26,615 nt of DNA. Source: Plakobranchus ocellatus. Its lineage: Eukaryota; Mollusca; Gastropoda; Plakobranchidae. The stretch is from assembly GCA_019648995.1 (NCBI GenBank), contig BLXT01006630.1:2012326-2038940 (forward strand). The letters are read 5' to 3'. Made by a program: the position numbers and the translations under genes. The stretch's first letter is position 1. Each line of letters opens with the position of its first letter. The notes under the pieces were generated by a model. It saw only the letters and a list, made by a program, of their open reading frames with translations, did not search any database and was not told where the DNA came from. Positions 25,001-26,615 of the stretch are shown here, piece by piece.

Positions 25001-26596
25001 CCTCTGAGTAAGTATTCATATTGCTGCAGCCAAATGAAGTGCAGTATCTGTCATAAGTTTATTACTATTGATATTGCAATTCGTTTGGCAATGACAGCAT
25101 ATTAGAAGTAAGAAAATGAAGAAAATTCATTACACTAGATTGCTTCTTTAACCTTTATCACATCGCACAGTCTGGAGAATCTGTTATTCCCTATATACAC
25201 CAGGGCAGCCCTTTGAGTATTCCCTCCAAATGCATGGTTTTGGTACATTTTCAAAAATTGATATGAAATCACGCAAAGCTCCTACAGTGATGTATTTGTA
25301 TGTGTACAAATCTTATTTTATGAACTATAATTCAAACACATTTTTAGACCGACAAGCACACTTTTAAGGTTACCATGACAACCACAACAAGATGACTGAC
25401 AGTAGGAAAAAAGAAAAAGGCAGATGAGATGCCGTCAAGAAATTATTTATAAAAATTCAAAACAATGTCTGAGCACCACAAAATACTTTTGAAATGACCA
25501 AATAATGATTACAGAAAGAGTTTAAAAATTGGGCACTCAAAATATAACAGGCAAAAAAATGTTTCAAAATTACAAAACTTCATTATGGTTCTTGGAAGGC
25601 GGGATGGCTTGAAAGGTCAATGACCCCAGATCGATTGTGGAAAGCAGTGGGTCATGGGGAAATAATTTTCGCCCGCGTTTCATAAAAGCTTTGTGACAGC
25701 AAAAGGTTAAACTTTTGCATATACTGCCTCACATAAGAGGCCCAGATTGTTAAATGTACCACATTTTTATTTGATTGCAGACATGATTTGGCACATCCTT
25801 TGAAGAAGAGAGCTTTTGCTATCAAAAAGAAATTGAGAACTCCTCGTGGAACAACAGTAAGTCTAGTTGAGATATATGTGTCTGTGTATATATATATATA
25901 ATTATATATATATATATATATTTATTGCAGTTTTCCTTTATTTTGACACACCTAAACAATTTTAAATGAGTCCTTTTGCATGGCCAATTAGATTTATTTC
26001 TTGTTTTTAAAAATAGCAAAGAATACTGCCCTAAGCAAATGAAATTCATTATCAGCAGTGTTAAATCTATGAACAAAAAGAAATTCATTATCAGTAGTGT
26101 TAAATCTATGAACAAAAAGAAATTCATTATCAGTAGTGTTTGAACAAAAAGAAATTCATTATCAGTAGTGTTAAATCTATGAACAAAAAGAAATTCATTA
26201 TCAGTAGTGTTAAATCTATGTATGATCCTGCTCTTCATTTGGCTGTGCCAGAATAGAATCACATAGAGATAAAATTGTTGGAAAAGGATCAGAAAAGCTC
26301 TAAAGCATCTTCAGCACCATCATCATCCCCATGCCTTGTTTTAAGCATCTGCGGTCATGACTATTGACAACTCTTCAGTATCTGTTGTTGTAAACTGCTG
26401 TAGCTTGTGGGCCACAGGAATAATATTATTTTTCTCTCTGTCTATCTTGCTATCCTCAGGGCGGAGATGTGGGAACAGATCCCTTGCAGAGACGAGCGTT
26501 GCAACTGGAGGAACTTGTCATTGCCCCTGACTCTGCTGATGTAGCTCGTTCTCTCAATGAGCTGGGAGTTCTCTATTATCTGCAGAACAATGCTGA
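3892..26596 (+). CDS. NPHP3: NPHP3 (nephrocystin-3), 25 coding exons, 3' end outside window
   Basis: In vertebrates nephrocystin-3 is an N-myristoylated protein of the inversin compartment of the primary cilium. It partners with inversin, NEK8 and ANKS6 and reaches the cilium through UNC119/ARL3. Seen here: joining 25 exons gives 1128 complete codons with no stop. In order they encode an MGT start, a coiled coil (about 65-170), a linker, a Rossmann/DUF4062-like region (about 283-400), a P-loop NTPase (Walker A at 517-524, Walker B at 605-613), a helical region and TPR units from about 978. Diagnostic matches to vertebrate NPHP3 include [31 protein letters not shown]-like [19 protein letters not shown] and [13 protein letters not shown]. 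All exons lie on + and phases agree at every junction. The final exons and stop codon are missing. I am very sure of the family and less sure of single splice sites. Confidence 0.95.
4073..4453 (+). other. Intron 1
   Basis: GT..AG intron of 381 bases, AT-rich. A competing AG at 4427-4428 would shift the frame; the CCCTCAG ending at 4453 keeps it. Nothing else was seen. Confidence 0.8.
4454..4736 (+). CDS. NPHP3: NPHP3 coding exon 2 (residues 60-154), coiled coil
   Basis: Encodes a long charged helix with heptad-like spacing, including [19 protein letters not shown] and [16 protein letters not shown]. Both correspond closely to the human coiled coil ([18 protein letters not shown] and ATFEHDRDKVKRQFK). 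In the family this region mediates assembly and, with the myristoyl group, ciliary targeting. Acceptor CCCTCAG, donor AAA|GTGAGT, phase 2 in and 0 out. Confidence 0.95.
4737..5499 (+). other. Intron 2
   Basis: 763 bases, AT-rich and T-rich, without recognisable repeats or genes. It ends in an unusual TTTATAAG acceptor, eight bases before a more typical CAG. Confidence 0.75.
5500..5644 (+). CDS. NPHP3: NPHP3 coding exon 3 (residues 155-202), end of coiled coil
   Basis: Read from 5500 in phase 0 the exon gives [19 protein letters not shown], a near match to human IFRETKENEIQDLLRAKRE. That fixes the acceptor at AAG (5497-5499), not the better-looking TTTTCAG eight bases later. The C-terminal part, [10 protein letters not shown], resembles the acidic GESDSDD stretch of the human protein. 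Donor TTAG|GTCAGT, phase 1. Confidence 0.9.
5645..6768 (+). other. Intron 3
   Basis: 1124 bases. Contains a short (CA)n run at 5683-5698 and several A or T homopolymers, for example at 5699-5709 and 6110-6120. No gene or transposon was recognised. Confidence 0.75.
6769..6939 (+). CDS. NPHP3: NPHP3 coding exon 4 (residues 203-260), linker
   Basis: Encodes [20 protein letters not shown] and later [21 protein letters not shown]. These align with human residues around YWTGGALGSEPSIGS and [20 protein letters not shown]. The exon is Ser- and His-rich and probably a flexible linker. Acceptor CTACCCAG, donor AAGG|GTAAAT, phase 1 in and out. Confidence 0.92.
6940..7798 (+). other. Intron 4
   Basis: 859 bases, with a T-run at about 7493-7508 and a short GA run near 7352. 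No genes or recognisable repeats. ORFs in this stretch show no similarity I can recognise. Confidence 0.75.
7799..7932 (+). CDS. NPHP3: NPHP3 coding exon 5 (residues 260-304)
   Basis: Encodes [20 protein letters not shown], then [21 protein letters not shown]. The first part matches human DDWDIAVASLLQVTPLF. The second has the strand-then-SS-then-helix pattern that opens Rossmann-like DUF4062 domains, often found upstream of STAND NTPases. Acceptor TATTTCAG, donor GAT|GTAAGA, phase 0 out. Confidence 0.9.
7933..8758 (+). other. Intron 5
   Basis: 826 bases, AT-rich. It contains a small inverted repeat at 8012-8043 (13-14-base arms, 5-base loop) and short TA runs near 8418-8431. Nothing else was recognised. 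Confidence 0.75.
8012..8043. repeat. Short inverted repeat in intron 5
   Basis: Arms 8012-8024 and 8030-8043 pair around AAGCCTGAT/ATCAGGCTT with loop ATGAA and one extra base in the outer arm. It could form an RNA or DNA hairpin. No other evidence of function. Confidence 0.6.
8759..8854 (+). CDS. NPHP3: NPHP3 coding exon 6 (residues 305-336)
   Basis: Phase 0 at both ends, 32 codons. [19 protein letters not shown] aligns with human YSPKLKRMCETMGYFFHAV. It would form the second helix and strand of the Rossmann/DUF4062-like region. Acceptor CTGTCCAG, donor GAT|GTAAGT. Confidence 0.9.
8855..9272 (+). other. Intron 6
   Basis: 418 bases, AT-rich. Nothing recognisable. Confidence 0.75.
9273..9364 (+). 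CDS. NPHP3: NPHP3 coding exon 7 (residues 337-367)
   Basis: Encodes [22 protein letters not shown], in the place of human LTVRKWEIEKSSLVILFIH. A helix leads into a hydrophobic beta strand. Acceptor TTATTTCAG, donor AAGC|GTGAGT, phase 0 in and 2 out. Confidence 0.88.
9365..10024 (+). other. Intron 7
   Basis: 660 bases. Holds a diverged SINE relic at about 9603-9705. The rest is AT-rich without recognisable features. Confidence 0.75.
9603..9705 (+). mobile_element. Diverged tRNA-derived SINE relic (family A, copy 1)
   Basis: Shows the same order of words as the intact copy in intron 11: GGTCAGT, CTGCCCT.AGATCTG, GACC, AGCC.GCTAC and CTGGC. It has many substitutions and lacks the 3' part and tail, so it is an old truncated copy in the same orientation as the gene. 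Confidence 0.55.
10025..10117 (+). CDS. NPHP3: NPHP3 coding exon 8 (residues 367-398)
   Basis: Encodes [20 protein letters not shown], then [11 protein letters not shown]. The ordering helix-strand (PCLFIM) corresponds to human KNPEGKPRLIFHRLED. Acceptor TTATGCAG, donor AAAG|GTAATA, phase 2 in and 2 out. Confidence 0.88.
10118..10716 (+). other. Intron 8
   Basis: 599 bases with several T-runs (about 10218-10229 and 10661-10678). No genes or recognisable repeats. Confidence 0.75.
10717..10861 (+). CDS. NPHP3: NPHP3 coding exon 9 (residues 398-446)
   Basis: Encodes [20 protein letters not shown], then VTVVHTSP, then [12 protein letters not shown]. It parallels human [25 protein letters not shown].. 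and GVYKTYICVEKIIKQ. Acceptor CATTCCCAG, donor AAT|GTACGA (an atypical +5 region), phase 0 out. Confidence 0.88.
11325..11406 (+). pseudogene. Exon 10 half-copy 1
   Basis: Complete 3' splice site (CTACCACAG) followed by the first 27 codons of exon 10 ([20 protein letters not shown]...), then the repeat joint instead of the rest of the exon. If spliced in without a new donor it meets a stop at 11550-11552. A potential donor A|GTATGA follows at 11410. Confidence 0.85.
11470..11551 (+). pseudogene. Exon 10 half-copy 2
   Basis: Same structure as copy 1 with an identical acceptor. It is in frame with copy 3 (126 bases apart), so reading through gives the 27-codon block twice before a stop just after copy 3 (11698-11700). 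Confidence 0.85.
11596..11677 (+). pseudogene. Exon 10 half-copy 3
   Basis: Same structure again, with two or three substitutions (one turns GLDF into GLNF). The frame ends at 11698-11700, before copy 4, which lies in another frame (148 bases apart). Confidence 0.85.
11744..11890 (+). CDS. NPHP3: NPHP3 coding exon 10 (residues 447-495)
   Basis: The fourth and only complete copy. [20 protein letters not shown] continues into [20 protein letters not shown] and FEK, matching human [20 protein letters not shown] just ahead of the NTPase. It is 49 codons, phase 0 at both ends. Donor AAG|GTGGGC is weak. The Leu in ELHLL is Pro in the three upstream copies. Confidence 0.9.
11891..12490 (+). other. 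Intron 10
   Basis: 600 bases, AT-rich, with A-runs near 11960 and 12118. Nothing recognisable. Confidence 0.75.
12491..12594 (+). CDS. NPHP3: NPHP3 coding exon 11 (residues 496-530), Walker A
   Basis: Encodes [20 protein letters not shown], then [23 protein letters not shown] (517-524) is a complete Walker A loop, and the flanks match human [35 protein letters not shown]. This is the nucleotide-binding loop of the STAND-type NTPase domain. Acceptor TTATCTATAG, donor AAGTG|GTGAGT, phase 0 in and 2 out. Confidence 0.96.
12947..13101 (+). mobile_element. tRNA-derived SINE (family A, best copy)
   Basis: The head has a pol III A box (TGGCTCAGTGGTT, from 12959) and, about 53 bases on, a B box-like GGGTTTGAGCC (13013-13023). 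The body reads CTCTGGCCTGACAGAGGG and CCTGAGATCACCTTG, followed by a TATATACAAAAA tail. Flanks TTTGAACAAAAA and CTTGAAAAAAA may be a target duplication. The tRNA fold is incomplete, so this is a SINE, not a tRNA gene. Diverged relatives lie at about 9603, 13190 and 15745. Confidence 0.85.
13190..13345 (+). mobile_element. Diverged tRNA-derived SINE (family A, copy 3)
   Basis: Shares CTGAAATCTGCA, GGGCTCGA (B box relic), AATGGCCTGATGAGAG, GTCTGAAATCACCTT and the GGCTATATGTACAAAAA tail with the copy just upstream. The A box is degraded. It lies head-to-tail about 90 bases downstream of the better copy. Confidence 0.75.
13727..14024 (+). repeat. Two-copy tandem duplication of intron 11 end plus exon 12 start (unit 151 bases)
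   Basis: Unit 1 is 13727-13877 and unit 2 begins at 13878. Both run from CAGTTTCCATCTATTAT through the acceptor to TTCTCTATCATTT. By eye they differ at about four positions in 150. Unit 2 alone continues into the rest of exon 12. The exon starts are 13825 and 13976, 151 bases apart, so not a multiple of three. Confidence 0.95.
13825..13877 (+). pseudogene. Exon 12 half-copy
   Basis: Has its own acceptor (TTCTCACAG) and the first 17 or so codons of exon 12 ([16 protein letters not shown]) before running into the second unit. If this acceptor were used, the frame would run through the duplicated intron and stop at about 14056. The acceptor of the real copy is CTCTCAG. Confidence 0.85.
13976..14090 (+). 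CDS. NPHP3: NPHP3 coding exon 12 (residues 530-568)
   Basis: Encodes [19 protein letters not shown], then [14 protein letters not shown]. It matches human IQLQQKNSPNTLILSHFVG and SSLIIKRLTLK in the NTPase fold after Walker A. Acceptor TTCTCTCAG, donor CAG|GTAGGT, phase 2 in and 0 out. Only this second copy of the duplicated start joins the complete exon. Confidence 0.93.
14091..14652 (+). other. Intron 12
   Basis: 562 bases, AT-rich. Nothing recognisable. Confidence 0.75.
14653..14796 (+). CDS. NPHP3: NPHP3 coding exon 13 (residues 569-616), Walker B
   Basis: Encodes [29 protein letters not shown] and [13 protein letters not shown]. These match human [28 protein letters not shown] and GSIIIVIDSIDQV. 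The hydrophobic strand with Asp610 and Asp613 is the Walker B motif. Phase 0 at both ends. Acceptor GCTTACAG, donor CCG|GTATGT. Confidence 0.96.
15745..15862 (+). mobile_element. 5'-truncated tRNA-derived SINE (family A, copy 4)
   Basis: Shares GATCTGTAG, GAGCTTTGCCACC, GCATTCTGGCCTGA and the CTGTACACAAAAAAAA tail with the intron 11 copy. The head with the A box is missing or unrecognisable. Confidence 0.7.
15879..15920. repeat. Inverted repeat with 20-base arms
   Basis: 15879-15898 pairs with 15901-15920 with two mismatches and a two-base spacer. The core is AAACCTTTG/CAAAGGTTT with TTACACGAA/TTCATGTAA inside. It lies just after the A-rich tail of the SINE relic. Confidence 0.85.
16063..16160 (+). 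CDS. NPHP3: NPHP3 coding exon 14 (residues 617-649)
   Basis: Encodes [20 protein letters not shown], then [10 protein letters not shown]. It corresponds to human [31 protein letters not shown], the sensor-strand part of the NTPase. Acceptor TCCTTCCAG, donor GGAG|GTGAGT, phase 0 in and 2 out. Confidence 0.96.
16161..16717 (+). other. Intron 14
   Basis: 557 bases, AT-rich. Nothing recognisable. Confidence 0.75.
16718..16981 (+). CDS. NPHP3: NPHP3 coding exon 15 (residues 649-737), with Gly-rich insert
   Basis: Begins RSWPTLHM, like human RLWPTLHLD, and ends with [20 protein letters not shown], like [20 protein letters not shown]. Between them a Gly-rich run (residues about 690-700, [11 protein letters not shown]) is absent from the human protein as I remember it. 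This is the most GC-rich exon in the window. Acceptor AACCTCAG, donor AAG|GTGAAT, phase 2 in and out. Confidence 0.93.
17236..17377 (+). CDS. NPHP3: NPHP3 coding exon 16 (residues 737-784)
   Basis: Encodes [20 protein letters not shown], then [19 protein letters not shown]. It is equivalent to human [40 protein letters not shown], the helical winged-helix-like extension after the P-loop domain. Acceptor TTATTAG, donor CAG|GTCAGT, phase 0 out. The preceding intron 15 (16982-17235) has poly-T and poly-A runs only. Confidence 0.9.
17543..17872 (-). mobile_element. 5'-truncated LINE 3' end inserted in the foldback element
   Basis: On the minus strand it encodes the C-terminal end of a LINE reverse transcriptase: [31 protein letters not shown], then [10 protein letters not shown] and a Trp-containing end. 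It terminates in a (TGA)n/(TGATGA) tail next to 17543. ACAAT at 17538-17542 and 17873-17877 looks like the target duplication, because removing the insert restores the left arm of the foldback element. Stops and a worn C-terminus show it is dead. The type of tail is common in mollusc LINEs. Confidence 0.85.
17888..18148 (-). mobile_element. tRNA-derived SINE (family B) inserted in the foldback element
   Basis: Read on the minus strand, the head has an A box-like TGACTGATCTGGTA (about 18127-18140) and a perfect B box GGTTCGATTCC (18085-18095), about 45 bases apart. A body of about 190 bases follows. CAATA at 17883-17887 and 18149-18153 is a plausible target duplication. The tRNA-like head continues into a long non-tRNA body, so it is not a free tRNA gene. 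The sequence is unrelated to the family A SINE in the other introns. Confidence 0.8.
18552..18598. other. Poly-T tract with four unresolved bases
   Basis: A T-run of about 45 bases contains NNNN at 18577-18580. True length is unknown. It may be a retroelement poly-A tail in minus orientation or simply an expanded homopolymer. Confidence 0.9.
18967..19131 (+). CDS. NPHP3: NPHP3 coding exon 17 (residues 785-839)
   Basis: Encodes [39 protein letters not shown] and [10 protein letters not shown]. It parallels human [50 protein letters not shown], the winged-helix part of the STAND module. Phase 0 at both ends. Donor CAG|GTTGAT is weak. Confidence 0.92.
19132..19577 (+). other. Intron 17
   Basis: 446 bases. 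An imperfect direct repeat (AAAGAAAGATTCA..AAAA.. TTCATA.TTATTG) occurs near 19359 and 19438. Nothing else recognisable. Confidence 0.7.
19578..19675 (+). CDS. NPHP3: NPHP3 coding exon 18 (residues 840-872)
   Basis: Encodes [20 protein letters not shown], then [13 protein letters not shown]. It is equivalent to human LQAWETVRLEYLEG..SSYRQKLINYFTLQL. Acceptor TTCTTACAG, donor TAGG|GTGAGT, phase 0 in and 2 out. Confidence 0.92.
19962..20084 (+). CDS. NPHP3: NPHP3 coding exon 19 (residues 872-913)
   Basis: Encodes [20 protein letters not shown], then [16 protein letters not shown]. It matches human [35 protein letters not shown]. Acceptor AATTTTCAG, donor CAAG|GTATTC, phase 2 in and out. The preceding intron 18 (19676-19961) contains poly-T, poly-A and a (TA)n run at about 19898-19916. 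Confidence 0.94.
20085..21364 (+). other. Intron 19, with a LINE relic
   Basis: 1280 bases, AT-rich with T-runs near 20147 and 20518. Holds a LINE 3' fragment on the minus strand (about 20810-20990). A longer stretch downstream of it (to about 21300) may be more of the same or another degraded element, but I could not identify it. Confidence 0.75.
20810..20990 (-). mobile_element. 5'-truncated LINE 3' end
   Basis: Minus-strand reading from about 20981 to 20831 is open and gives [34 protein letters not shown] and [10 protein letters not shown]. It is the same reverse-transcriptase tail as the LINE fragment in intron 16, but with the C-terminus better kept. It ends in a (GAA)n-like tail at about 20815-20828 instead of (TGA)n. 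It is a related copy in the same orientation, opposite to the gene. Confidence 0.8.
21365..21465 (+). CDS. NPHP3: NPHP3 coding exon 20 (residues 913-947)
   Basis: Encodes [20 protein letters not shown], then [13 protein letters not shown]. It matches human [33 protein letters not shown]. Acceptor TAATACCAG, donor ACAG|GTACAC, phase 2 in and 1 out. Confidence 0.92.
21466..21965 (+). other. Intron 20
   Basis: 500 bases. Contains a T-run near 21654-21668 and a long imperfect inverted repeat (21780-21866). Otherwise nothing recognisable. Confidence 0.75.
21780..21866. repeat. Imperfect inverted repeat, 30-base arms
   Basis: Arms 21780-21809 and 21837-21866 pair at about 26 of 30 positions around a 27-base loop (core TCTAAGTGC / GCACTTAGA). 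A weaker outer match (AGATCTAAGG at 21728 with CTTTAGATCT at 21864) suggests a larger palindromic element. No coding sequence. Confidence 0.75.
21966..22057 (+). CDS. NPHP3: NPHP3 coding exon 21 (residues 947-977)
   Basis: Encodes [20 protein letters not shown], then DLGLLPQ. It matches human [24 protein letters not shown] at the start of the TPR array. Acceptor CTCCACAG, donor CAG|GTTAGA, phase 1 in and 0 out. Confidence 0.95.
22058..23041 (+). other. Intron 21
   Basis: 984 bases, AT-rich. No repeat or gene recognised. ORFs on either strand here look like chance. Confidence 0.75.
23042..23149 (+). CDS. NPHP3: NPHP3 coding exon 22 (residues 978-1013), TPR
   Basis: Encodes [20 protein letters not shown], then [12 protein letters not shown]. 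It is close to human [32 protein letters not shown]. One TPR-type helix pair of the kinesin-light-chain-like subclass. 36 codons, phase 0 at both ends. Donor CAG|GTTCGT is weak. Confidence 0.95.
23150..24129 (+). other. Intron 22, ending in a tetranucleotide tract
   Basis: 980 bases. The first 650 are AT-rich and featureless; the last 300 or so are the CTAC/CTAT tract described separately. Confidence 0.8.
23816..24104. repeat. (CTAC)n/(CTAT)n/(CTTC)n microsatellite
   Basis: About 290 bases of imperfect CTAC, CTAT and CTTC tetranucleotides, pure pyrimidine-adenine on the + strand. It ends some 25 bases before the exon 23 acceptor. Its translation is a Tyr-Leu-Pro-Thr repeat that is not a gene. 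Confidence 0.95.
24130..24263 (+). CDS. NPHP3: NPHP3 coding exon 23 (residues 1014-1058), TPR
   Basis: Encodes [20 protein letters not shown], then [20 protein letters not shown]. It matches human [42 protein letters not shown]. One full TPR. Acceptor CACTCCTCAG, donor GAAAA|GTGAGT, phase 0 in and 2 out. Confidence 0.96.
24264..25780 (+). other. Intron 23
   Basis: 1517 bases, the second-longest intron defined here. Contains a (TATAG)n run at about 24500-24518, a stretch less AT-rich than its surroundings (24540-24990) with a TGACGTCA palindrome at 24968-24975, a fragment related to the foldback element of intron 16 (about 25019-25047), and an AGGTCA-A-TGACCC inverted repeat at 25614-25626. 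No gene was recognised. Confidence 0.75.
25614..25626. promoter_or_regulatory. Nuclear-receptor IR1-like site (candidate)
   Basis: AGGTCA, one base, TGACCC: an inverted repeat of two nuclear-receptor half-sites with one-base spacing. Another half-site (GGGTCA) lies at about 25650. One such match may be chance, and no other regulatory evidence is visible. Confidence 0.25.
25781..25856 (+). CDS. NPHP3: NPHP3 coding exon 24 (residues 1058-1083)
   Basis: Encodes [20 protein letters not shown], then TPRGTT. It sits where the human protein has [25 protein letters not shown]. Short basic exon of 76 bases that keeps frame between the flanking TPR exons. Acceptor GATTGCAG, donor ACA|GTAAGT, phase 2 in and 0 out. 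Confidence 0.88.
25857..26459 (+). other. Intron 24
   Basis: 603 bases. Holds a (TA)n run (about 25888-25921), a 39-base minisatellite (26041-26219) and, just after it, a short fragment (about 26226-26244) that shares the foldback element's core motif. Confidence 0.8.
26041..26219. repeat. 39-bp minisatellite, five copies
   Basis: Unit GAAATTCATTATCAGTAGTG... to ...CTATGAACAAAAA starts at 26041, 26080, 26119, 26151 and 26190. Copy 3 lacks 7 bases. Copies are almost identical apart from one base in copy 1, so expansion is recent. The minus-strand ORF over it is an artefact of a 39-base (13-codon) period. Confidence 0.95.
26460..26596 (+). CDS. NPHP3: NPHP3 coding exon 25 (residues 1084-1128), TPR, end uncertain
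   Basis: Encodes [20 protein letters not shown], then [18 protein letters not shown]. It matches human [38 protein letters not shown]. Acceptor TATCCTCAG. The donor could be GCTGA|GTGGGT (end 26596) or GAGTGG|GTGATC (end 26600). I chose the first because human continues NNLETADQ. The window stops 19 bases later and the rest of the TPR array is outside it. Confidence 0.9.
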
Positions 26597-26615
26597 GTGG
26601 GTGATCTGTGAGATT

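Noticed and set aside
25822-26262. Minus-strand ORF with a 13-residue repeat
   Set aside because: It is produced by the 39-base minisatellite and a TA run, with no recognisable protein family.

Overview
The window is one strand-consistent piece of an animal genome. It carries most of a single large, intron-rich gene on the + strand, which I identify as nephrocystin-3 (NPHP3). Twenty-five coding exons (3894 to about 26596) join in one open reading frame of 1128 complete codons. Almost every exon pair obeys GT-AG and phase rules, and the product follows vertebrate NPHP3 from its first residues (MGT) into the TPR array. The 3' end of the gene lies beyond the window. The AT-rich introns, tRNA-derived SINEs, a LINE whose reverse-transcriptase tail resembles those of molluscs, and AGATCTA-rich flanking DNA suggest a lophotrochozoan, probably a gastropod mollusc. 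That taxonomic placement is inference.

Layout: 1-3891 is 5' flank and/or first intron, with no recognisable coding sequence, a TAGATCTA-rich block (about 745-1240) and a possible 5' UTR donor. Exons 1-4 encode the N-myristoylation signal, the coiled coil and a linker. Exons 5-9 encode a Rossmann/DUF4062-like region. Exons 10-16 encode the STAND/NACHT-like P-loop NTPase (Walker A GSPGSGKS in exon 11, Walker [10 protein letters not shown] in exon 13). Exons 17-21 encode the helical region after it. Exons 22-25 encode the first TPR units.

The most unusual structure is in the gene itself. Two separate exons (10 and 12) are preceded by near-identical tandem copies of their own 5' half plus the upstream intron end. 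There are three extra copies for exon 10 and one for exon 12. This makes four and two competing 3' splice sites respectively, and only the last of each series keeps the frame open.

The introns also record transposition. Intron 16 holds a foldback element of about 230 bp, itself interrupted by a 5'-truncated LINE tail and a tRNA-SINE, each with a plausible 5-bp target duplication. Four relics of another tRNA-SINE family lie in introns 7, 11 and 13. A second LINE tail lies in intron 19. A (CTAC)n/(CTAT)n tract abuts exon 23, and a 39-bp minisatellite lies in intron 24.

Exon boundaries were set by hand from splice signals, reading phase and remembered similarity to vertebrate NPHP3. No alignment or transcript was available.
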